Positions 57,672 to 64,000 of a stretch of 64,000 bases of DNA are shown here, piece after piece (position 1 is the stretch's first letter; the number at the start of each line of letters is the position of its first letter). The DNA comes from Angelakisella sp036645835 (lineage in GTDB: Bacteria; Bacillota; Clostridia; Oscillospirales; Ruminococcaceae), in assembly GCA_036645835.1 (NCBI GenBank), contig JAVXNK010000001.1, positions 320,856 through 384,855 of the forward strand. Reading direction: 5' to 3'. The notes below the pieces were generated by a model. That model was not told the origin of the DNA, ran no database searches, and saw only the letters and a program-made list of their open reading frames with translations. The position numbers and the translations under genes are program-made.

Positions 57672-57702
57672 CAAAAAAACACCCTTTGGGGTGTTTTTTT
57701 GC
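57672..57702 (+). terminator. Intrinsic terminator, repeat copy C
   Basis: AACACCC/GGGTGTT stem with TTTG loop and T7 tail, as in the other copies. Ends the glucosidase operon. Confidence 0.8.
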
Positions 57703-57800
57703 TTTTGAAGATATTGTACCTGCGGACAGTCTATTCTCTGGCAGGGTGTGATGTTTCCATAATTTTTGTATATTAGCCGTTTTGTATGCCTATCACAAGT
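57672..57800 (+). repeat. Dispersed terminator repeat, copy C
   Basis: Hairpin as in copies A and B, then GATATTGTACCTGCGGACAG, TCTGGCAGGGTGTG, and TTTTGTATATTAGCCGTTTT with CCTATCACAAG. It is more diverged in the middle. The preceding stretch 57499-57671 has no supported gene. It lies after the GH1 gene, so again at a block edge. Confidence 0.7.
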
Positions 57801-57840
57801 TGACAAACCTGTTTTTAACGAAAGTAAAACACATCTATCG

Positions 57841-57888
57841 GCGATATCTCCAAGGCGAGGGCCTCAGGGGTATCGCTGTTTTTTTTTC
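57841..57888 (+). terminator. Second intrinsic terminator after block D
   Basis: GCGATA (57841-57846) pairs with TATCGC (57871-57876), with weaker inner pairing, followed by ten T (57879-57888 region). Orientation fits + strand transcripts. 57889-58011 shows nothing further. Confidence 0.7.
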
Positions 57889-58011
57889 CGGCAAAGCATA
57901 GCATCCCCTACAGACTAAAAAAGCAATGGACACATCCTCAATCTTCCTAGTAGCTTAATATCACGGGTTGGTAAGGAGTTATAACACTGATCGAAATGAC
58001 CATAGGCAGTG

Positions 58012-59451
58012 CTATGAATTACTTACATAATCACAATATTCAGAGGTTGCAGTGCGCATGATAAGGCGATTTTCTACCCAGTTCTCTTGGTAGTAGGTAT
58101 TGTTTTCAAAGGTATCAGATATTTTGTTCATCTTATTCCACATGGCAGCTTTCAGCTTAGCTTGAATGGTGGCATATTCAGGATTACCCGCCAGGTTATT
58201 CATCTGAAATGGATCAGCAAGATTATCAAAAAGCAGTTCCTGGCCATCGGACTTAAATATAGCGTATGTATACTGCTTGGTGCGATATGCACGCCACTCA
58301 TTGCCGTCCCCAAAGGTTGCAGTTGGACCTGTACACATCATCAGTGCACCCTCATTGTTGTCCGCTTCACCGGTAACACATCGGCTATAGTCGCTCCCCT
58401 CCACTGTCTCGGGAATGGGTAATTCCATCATAGAGAGTAGGGTGGGCATAATATCTACAGTATTGAACACAACATCGCGTTTCACACCCTGTTCCAAAGC
58501 CCCTTGGCGACGGATAAGGAAGGGAACACGGATAGCCTCTTCATAAAAGATGTTTTTAGCACGACGCCCATGAGCGCCAAACAGTTCTCCATGGTCTGAG
58601 GTAAAAACGACAATTGTATTTTCATCTAAGCCAAGAGTTTTTATATGATCCATAATCCGGCCAATATTATCATCAAGGTTGGCTGTCATTGCATAATAGC
58701 ACCGCATCCAATTCGACAGTTCCGAGCGCTCCTGCTCACTAAGCTGTGCCCAAGCATCAGCATGTGGATCATTTTCAGGCAGATAATTTGGGGGCAATGG
58801 AAAGTCCACATCCTTAAACCGCTCAAAGTATTCGCCTGGAACATTTTGAGGAATCCACGGATCATGAGGGGTGCCTAGTGACAGGAACAGAGCAAAGGGT
58901 TTGTCCCCTTTGGATAGGTTGTTTAACTGTTCCATGGCCATATCTGTTTGGGTATCCGGCTCATATTTATCACAATAAATCTTCTCAGGACTGTCCAGAT
59001 GATAATATGCCGTGGCACCATAATAGTCGTGATGAAAATTATAAGCGGCAAAGTACCCATCAAATCCCAAGCGATCAGGGCCTTTTGGTATGTAAGAGTT
59101 TTTGGGATCAAGGTGGTTTCCCAGCTCGGCTGCATACATATGCCACTTGCCAATATAGGAAGTTTCGTAGCCATTTTCATTGAGTACATGAGCAAAGCTA
59201 CGATGGTTGGGGTTCAGTCGAATTTCATTAATAACCATACCGGTACTGGTGGTGTATTTGCCTGTGAATAGCGAAGCTCGGTAGGGTGCACATACAGGAT
59301 GTCCGGATACCGCGTTACACATATCGATGCTTTGGGAAGCTAGACGATCAATATTGGGCGTGCACGCCTTGCGGTCACCATTGTAGCCAACACTGCTGTA
59401 TCGCAGTTGGTCGGCAAAGATGTAAATGAGGTTGGGTTGCTTGTTCATCAT
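58012..59451 (-). CDS. Sulfatase (Cys-type, S1 family)
   Basis: A 479-residue arylsulfatase-type enzyme. NLIYIFADQLRYSSVGYNGD is the N-terminal metal site, HPVCAPYRASLFTGKY holds the CxPxR motif whose cysteine becomes formylglycine, YIGKWHMY and FTSDHGELFGAHGR complete the metal and substrate site. There is no signal peptide, so it acts in the cytoplasm on an imported sulfated sugar, or is secreted by another route. Maturation needs an anSME-type radical SAM enzyme encoded elsewhere. Transcribed with the AraC-type regulator, 8 bases after it. Confidence 0.9.
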   Translation of the reverse strand: MMNKQPNLIYIFADQLRYSSVGYNGDRKACTPNIDRLASQSIDMCNAVSGHPVCAPYRASLFTGKYTTSTGMVINEIRLNPNHRSFAHVLNENGYETSYIGKWHMYAAELGNHLDPKNSYIPKGPDRLGFDGYFAAYNFHHDYYGATAYYHLDSPEKIYCDKYEPDTQTDMAMEQLNNLSKGDKPFALFLSLGTPHDPWIPQNVPGEYFERFKDVDFPLPPNYLPENDPHADAWAQLSEQERSELSNWMRCYYAMTANLDDNIGRIMDHIKTLGLDENTIVVFTSDHGELFGAHGRRAKNIFYEEAIRVPFLIRRQGALEQGVKRDVVFNTVDIMPTLLSMMELPIPETVEGSDYSRCVTGEADNNEGALMMCTGPTATFGDGNEWRAYRTKQYTYAIFKSDGQELLFDNLADPFQMNNLAGNPEYATIQAKLKAAMWNKMNKISDTFENNTYYQENWVENRLIMRTATSEYCDYVSNS

Positions 59452-59459
59452 AATTTCAC

Positions 59460-61607
59460 CTATTTCATATTTTTATTAATACTTCTATATTGACTTGGAC
59501 AGAGAGAAACAATGGATTTAAAGTTTCTATTGAAAGAAGAAAAATCCACAAATCCTGACTGCCTAGCAACTTCCTGTATATTGTAATCCGTTTTTTGAAG
59601 CAGTTTCTTGGCTTTTTCAATCCGTATTGAATTAAGATATTTGGATGGTAGAATATTATATTTACGTTTGAACTGTTGACTTAAGTTGTTTACAGAAATT
59701 CCAAACTTTTCTGCCACAGTTCCAATAAAGAAATCAGGATCATCATAATGTGCGTTGATGTATTGCATAATTAAGGTTAATCTACTGTCCGGATCCTCCG
59801 AGCCAATTGCACCGTCCAAACCATTTGTTATGTCCAAGCATACCTCCCCCAGCAATTCTACAATGTCAATTTTACAGTTGATTTTTTCAAGCCTGTTAAG
59901 GTATCTTCTAATGTCACGAGTTCTGTTTAAATCCTCTGGGTTTACCGTTTTAATAATGGTATTAATAAGCGCATATGCAATTGTTTTTGAAAAGGAAAAA
60001 TCGCATAGGTCATTAGAAATTTGCTGAGTAATGGCTTGAAGTAGCATTTTAATTGCCTGATGATCATTGTGAACAAGAGCCACTAATAGGCTGTTGAGCT
60101 CATTTTGAGGATAATAGGTTTTACGTTCCTCCAACTGTGCAGCGGTGTAAAAGTGCTGTGCACCATTGCTTACATCACGGTATACTAGCATTGAAACAGC
60201 CTTGCTATAGGACTGATTTATGCTGTTTATGCTATTATATACGGGGCCAATATAGGCCTCTGCCTCCAGTGCACAGCTATTTATCTGCACAAGAATGCAT
60301 TTGCAAGCATTTTCTAACACTGCGCGTGTCAGTCTGTTGCCGCCCACCAAGGCCACAATACGACGGTTAATATCATAGCAAAGATACACTTCCAATGCAT
60401 CTATGCGAATTCTCTGAGTCACATCGAAATATTCCTGCCGCGTCATCTCCCTGTTACACTGAAAAATAATAGTGGTATATTCATTTTGATTTAACTGCAC
60501 ACCATAATCACACAAGCTCTTACAGATATCCTCGATATTGACATAGTGTTCTTCCAGTAGTTTGGAAAGCAACAGCTCCTTGGTATGTAGCTTCTCGTTA
60601 GCAATACATTGATCCAACTGCTTATTTTTAGAAAACAGCAGTTCCAGTGAGTGAATAGATTCGGGGATTTCCCCTTCTGTGGTTGTGGTATCGTCTTTCA
60701 TGCCGATTTTTATCAATGCCTGATTAAGCAGCTTAAGTGGCTTGTAGCTCCTATAGCTGAAGAAACTGATTAGTAATAATGAGGCGAGCATTGTAACAAT
60801 TTCTAAAAATAGCATCTGCATGCGCAGATCATAAAACTGCTTAAAGGTTATTTGCTCATCAATGAATGCAATAATGGAAACACGCCCCGAACGAGCCGTA
60901 AAGTATTTATAATTTGGTTGCTCAGCAACCTCGTCACCGCTATATGTAAATGGAAAGATATCCTGCTCAGTTGCAGCTGCCAGCTGATCATCATAATAGA
61001 TTGCGTAGGAAGAGTGGGTTACATTCGCAATAAGGCGATCTTTGCGTACCTTGAAAATCAAAGTACCGGCAGGATAGGGAGAGCTATATGGATAGTTGCA
61101 GGAAAAATAAACAAAGCGACTGTCCTGATGGACCATATTCAAGTTGCTAGTTTGAGAATGCGCTAAGGCCGCATTATAAATGGTTTCCAGGGGTACCCCA
61201 TACAGATCGGAATAACTTTTCATCTGGTAACTACCGGTTGAGGTATAGATCATGAGATCTGAATTTAATAGTAATACATCATCTATAGTCTCATTCAATG
61301 ACAGAGAGTATCGCAGCATATCTATAACCCGAATACGGCTTGATATGCTATCTTTTAAGTTGTAGGACAAGATATCCCGATTATTGCCAAATTGAATAGC
61401 CATATCCTTAAGTTGATTAAGAGAATATTCAATTTGCATAGCTGCATTTTCATAATTTTTTTGCTCTGAGAGATAGATGATTTCCTGTACCTGACGAATA
61501 AGAAATGTATAGAAAAAGAATGTAAGGGTTATAAGGGGCAACAACAAAACAGTAAGGTAGGTCATGAATTTTTTTTGAAAAGCTTTGGGGATTACATACT
61601 TTTTCAT
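59460..61607 (-). CDS. Membrane-bound AraC family regulator
   Basis: A 715-residue protein with TM1 at ~16-38, an external sensor region (~40-265), TM2 at ~268-290, a linker with coiled parts, and a C-terminal AraC-type double HTH (GISVNNLSQQFKRKYNILPS, IQEVARQSGFVDFSSFNRNF). This architecture is usual for regulators next to LplA/B/C-type polysaccharide importers in Clostridia and Paenibacillus. It presumably senses an extracellular glycan or binding protein and activates the divergent transporter operon. ATG 61607 follows GGGGAGG. Confidence 0.9.
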   Translation of the reverse strand: MKKYVIPKAFQKKFMTYLTVLLLPLITLTFFFYTFLIRQVQEIIYLSEQKNYENAAMQIEYSLNQLKDMAIQFGNNRDILSYNLKDSISSRIRVIDMLRYSLSLNETIDDVLLLNSDLMIYTSTGSYQMKSYSDLYGVPLETIYNAALAHSQTSNLNMVHQDSRFVYFSCNYPYSSPYPAGTLIFKVRKDRLIANVTHSSYAIYYDDQLAAATEQDIFPFTYSGDEVAEQPNYKYFTARSGRVSIIAFIDEQITFKQFYDLRMQMLFLEIVTMLASLLLISFFSYRSYKPLKLLNQALIKIGMKDDTTTTEGEIPESIHSLELLFSKNKQLDQCIANEKLHTKELLLSKLLEEHYVNIEDICKSLCDYGVQLNQNEYTTIIFQCNREMTRQEYFDVTQRIRIDALEVYLCYDINRRIVALVGGNRLTRAVLENACKCILVQINSCALEAEAYIGPVYNSINSINQSYSKAVSMLVYRDVSNGAQHFYTAAQLEERKTYYPQNELNSLLVALVHNDHQAIKMLLQAITQQISNDLCDFSFSKTIAYALINTIIKTVNPEDLNRTRDIRRYLNRLEKINCKIDIVELLGEVCLDITNGLDGAIGSEDPDSRLTLIMQYINAHYDDPDFFIGTVAEKFGISVNNLSQQFKRKYNILPSKYLNSIRIEKAKKLLQKTDYNIQEVARQSGFVDFSSFNRNFKSIVSLCPSQYRSINKNMK

Positions 61608-61839
61608 TAATATCGCCTCCCCGCTCTTGTTTCTAGTGCATTTGAAATAATCAAATAGTTATGAGGATGCTTGCTACATTGCGAATAGTAAGCAAACCAA
61701 ACTCTTCATCATATTACACAAAAAACAAAATACTGTCAAGATTTTTATGTGTTTTATATCAATTAATGAAAAAATACAACAAGTGAAATTTTGCTTAGTG
61801 TAAAAAATGAATTTTTGAGACAGTATGTATTATCGCTAC

Positions 61840-61868
61840 TTGATTAAGCAAGATTTATGAAATATTAT
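61840..61868 (+). promoter_or_regulatory. Promoter of the block E transporter operon
   Basis: TTGATT (61840-61845), 17-base spacer, TATTAT (61863-61868), ending 31 bases before AGGAGG. It lies in an AT-rich 300-base divergent region (61608-61911) where the AraC-type regulator should also bind; no clear operator repeat was found. Confidence 0.5.
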
Positions 61869-61911
61869 TTAAATATCGAAAAACACTATTGAAAATTTAG
61901 GAGGTTTGCAT

Positions 61912-62811
61912 GTGAAACTAAGGACTGCTTTGAAAAAAGATTGGCCACTATATCTAATGCTTATTCCAGGTGTTGTCTATGTTTTTGTCTTCCACTACGT
62001 GCCCATGTATGGGGTCACCATAGCTTTTAAGGACTTCATGGCCAGCAAAGGTATCATGGGAAGTCCTTGGGTAGGGCTGGAACATTTTGAACGAGTGTTT
62101 AATTCACCCAACTTTATCCCTATACTTTGGAACACGCTAATCCTTAGTATATATCAGCTGATAGTTACATTTCCCATTCCTATCATACTTGCACTCATGA
62201 TTAATGCAACAAGCAATAAAAAAATAGGTACTCTTGTGCAAAACATTACCTATGCGCCTTATTTTATTTCTGTAGTTGTGTTAATCGGTATGATGATGAT
62301 TGTCTTTTCTCCCCGTGGTGTCTTTAATGTTATCCTTGAGAGACTTGGCGGCACCCCACAATTATTTATGGGGGAAGGTCAATATTTTAGGCATATGTTT
62401 GTATGGTCAAATGTTTGGCAAACCACAGGATGGGGTTCTATCATTTATTTGGCAGCACTATCTGGCGTAAGCCCCGAGCTGCACGAGGCTGCACGGATAG
62501 ATGGAGCCAGCAAGCTTCAGCGTATTATCCACATCGATCTGCCACATATCCTGCCTACAGCCATTATTGTTCTGACCCTCAATGCGGGTAAGGTAATGAG
62601 CCTTGGTTTTGAAAAGGCATATTTGATGCAAACACCGCTTAATATTGAAGTTTCAGAGATATTGTCCACATATGTATATCGCAAAGGCTTGCTGGATATT
62701 GACTACAGCTATTCTGCAGCCATTGGATTGTTCAATAATGTAATCAATTTAATACTTCTAGTTCTTGTAAATAAGGCCTCTAAAAAAATTACTAAGACGA
62801 GTATATGGTGA
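61912..62811 (+). CDS. Sugar ABC transporter permease (LplB-like)
   Basis: A ~299-residue permease. KKDWPLYLMLIPGVVYVFVF is TM1, YVPMYGVTIAFKDFMASKGI is the LplB-type motif and ELHEAARIDGASKLQRIIHI the EAA loop. The start is GTG 61912 with AGGAGG 7 bases before it; an overlapping ATG at 61910 is followed at once by a stop. No ATPase gene is nearby. Confidence 0.9.
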   Translation: MKLRTALKKDWPLYLMLIPGVVYVFVFHYVPMYGVTIAFKDFMASKGIMGSPWVGLEHFERVFNSPNFIPILWNTLILSIYQLIVTFPIPIILALMINATSNKKIGTLVQNITYAPYFISVVVLIGMMMIVFSPRGVFNVILERLGGTPQLFMGEGQYFRHMFVWSNVWQTTGWGSIIYLAALSGVSPELHEAARIDGASKLQRIIHIDLPHILPTAIIVLTLNAGKVMSLGFEKAYLMQTPLNIEVSEILSTYVYRKGLLDIDYSYSAAIGLFNNVINLILLVLVNKASKKITKTSIW

Positions 62812-62823
62812 GGAGGTTTTAAA

Positions 62824-63732
62824 ATGAAAAAATACACAAATAAAATAAAATCAACCAAACAAGATTTAATTTTTGATATCTGCAACTATCTTTTCCTATT
62901 TATAATTACAGTTATAGTCATGTATCCCCTGTATTTTGTTCTGATTGCCTCGATTAGTGAGCCTGATGCTGTCAATGGTGGTCGAGTAATCTTTGCACCT
63001 ATTGGGTTTTCATTGGAGGGGTACAAAAAAATCTTTGAGGATGCCCGCATTTGGATTGGTTATCGTAATACCATTTTTTATACGATATGTGGTACAACAT
63101 TAAATGTAGTTCTTACCCTAATAACCGCCTACCCCTTATCCTGCTCACACCTGCGTGGGAAGAAGGTTATTATGAGCTTTTTTCTGTTTACAATGTTTTT
63201 CAATGGTGGACTTATCCCAACCTATCTGCTAGTTAACAATCTTGGACTATACGACACCCCTTATGTGCTTATCCTATTGGGCGCCATTAGTATCTACAAT
63301 ATGATTATAGCTAAGTCTTTCTTTGAAAACACCATCTCACCCGACTTGAAGGAAGCCGCCGAGATTGACGGATGCGGTAGTTTTCGTTTTTTTATGAGTA
63401 TAGCACTTCCGCTTTCCAAAGCACTCATTGGTGTACTGGTGGTCTATTATGCTGTAGGACATTGGAACCAATATTTTAATGCGTTGATTTATGTATCAAA
63501 GGCAGAGTTACGTCCATTACAGATGGTGCTACGTGAAATACTTATTCAAAACTCCAGTGTACAGATGATTGTTGACGAAACCATGATGGAAGAACTACTT
63601 CGCAGGGAGCGCTACGCAGAGCTTATTAAATATGGAGTAATTGTGGTTGCTTCGCTTCCCATGCTTTGTGTCTATCCTTTCGTACAACGCTATTTTGCCA
63701 AGGGTGTTATGTTAGGCTCGGTAAAAGGCTAA
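62824..63732 (+). CDS. Sugar ABC transporter permease (LplC/YtcP-like)
   Basis: A 302-residue permease with six helices; VIVMYPLYFVLIASISEPDA is the LplC-type start, LKEAAEIDGCGSFRFFMSIA the EAA loop, and QRYFAKGVMLGSVKG the ending. GAGGAGG precedes ATG 62824. Forms the channel with the preceding product. Confidence 0.9.
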   Translation: MKKYTNKIKSTKQDLIFDICNYLFLFIITVIVMYPLYFVLIASISEPDAVNGGRVIFAPIGFSLEGYKKIFEDARIWIGYRNTIFYTICGTTLNVVLTLITAYPLSCSHLRGKKVIMSFFLFTMFFNGGLIPTYLLVNNLGLYDTPYVLILLGAISIYNMIIAKSFFENTISPDLKEAAEIDGCGSFRFFMSIALPLSKALIGVLVVYYAVGHWNQYFNALIYVSKAELRPLQMVLREILIQNSSVQMIVDETMMEELLRRERYAELIKYGVIVVASLPMLCVYPFVQRYFAKGVMLGSVKG

Positions 63733-63811
63733 GATGCCGTTCCATAATACGTACTAAAAGGAAAGTAATTATTTTTGACCTGCCACAAAAACAATTTAAA
63801 AGGAGAAAGAA

Positions 63812-64000
63812 ATGAAAAAGCTGTTATCTGGTTTTCTAGCATCGACCATGGTTCTTTCTGCGGTAATGAGCGGATGTTCAAAGTCAGCTGTGCCCTCGCC
63901 CGGCCCACAACCTAGTGATAGCGGAACAGCTATATCCGAAAAAGCCACCACCGAGCCGGGAACATTCCCCATCTCAGCAGAACCAATTACCATTCGCATC
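63812..64000 (+). CDS. Solute-binding lipoprotein of the LplA type (3' partial)
   Basis: Only the first 63 codons are in the window. The signal peptide MKKLLSGFLASTMVLSAVMS ends in a lipobox with GCS, then a Ser/Pro/Gly-rich linker and the first strand ISAEPITIRI. ATG 63812 follows AAGGAG. Position after the LplB/LplC genes is typical for the binding protein of this transporter class, in contrast to the other blocks where it comes first. Confidence 0.8.
   Translation, partial: MKKLLSGFLASTMVLSAVMSGCSKSAVPSPGPQPSDSGTAISEKATTEPGTFPISAEPITIRI

Noticed and set aside
1..64000. CRISPR array, rRNA operon or riboswitch
   Set aside because: No regularly spaced repeats, no rRNA-like segments and no leader with a recognisable riboswitch core were found.

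Overview
The window joins two different kinds of DNA across a 100-base run of N (14190-14289). The left part (1-14189) is visibly AT-rich and reads like the replication and nucleotide-metabolism arm of a prophage of an anaerobic Firmicute. All its genes are on the + strand, tightly packed and partly overlapping. They encode a RecJ-like nuclease (5' end outside the window), a family B DNA polymerase, a RecD-like helicase, a Gp157-like protein, an ATP-dependent DNA ligase, several small proteins, a ThyX-like protein, a guanylate-kinase/DUF4406 fusion, a class III (anaerobic) ribonucleotide reductase with its activase, a dUTPase and an excisionase-like HTH protein. It ends in a 3' fragment of tRNA-Cys that looks like a phage attachment site. 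The oxygen-sensitive reductase points to a strict anaerobe.

The right part (14290-64000) has clearly higher GC and is a bacterial chromosome, most likely a gut-type Clostridia (Oscillospirales-like, by gene style; inference). It is a series of self-contained sugar-catabolic blocks, each with its own regulator. Block A (14.7-24.1 kb): a PrpR-type regulator divergent from a DUF1537 kinase, sialidase-like propeller, Fe-alcohol dehydrogenase, DapA-family aldolase, PdxA-like dehydrogenase, SLC13-type permease and VOC protein. It resembles a four-carbon acid-sugar pathway with extra enzymes. Block B (25.0-35.9 kb): a GntR regulator, flavoprotein and propeller glycosidase-like protein, divergent from a peptide-type ABC transporter and a sialic-acid-lyase-like aldolase. 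Its solute-binding protein appears circularly permuted, the most unusual observation in the window. Block C (36.0-43.4 kb): ROK kinase, NanE, YhcH/NanQ and an RpiR regulator, divergent from a sugar ABC transporter and a NanA-type lyase, which is sialic acid catabolism. Block D (43.6-57.5 kb): GH2 beta-mannosidase divergent from a LacI regulator, a second peptide-type ABC transporter, a GH3 and a GH1 beta-glucosidase, probably for beta-linked oligosaccharides. Block E (58.0 kb to the end): a sulfatase and a membrane AraC regulator divergent from an LplB/LplC-type ABC transporter.

The blocks are separated by non-coding modules: three copies of a dispersed terminator-containing repeat (14.3, 24.2 and 57.7 kb), two decayed tRNA-Ala-plus-terminator units (24.4 and 35.9 kb), decayed small genes, and a 25-bp-arm perfect palindrome (43.5 kb). 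This suggests a genome segment assembled from exchangeable catabolic cassettes. Each of the three complete solute-binding-protein genes is followed by a stem-loop before the permeases, as expected if binding protein is made in excess. Four genes (three phage, one host) have no ATG, GTG or TTG at the position where homology and the ribosome-binding site place the start, and seem to begin at ATA or ATT.
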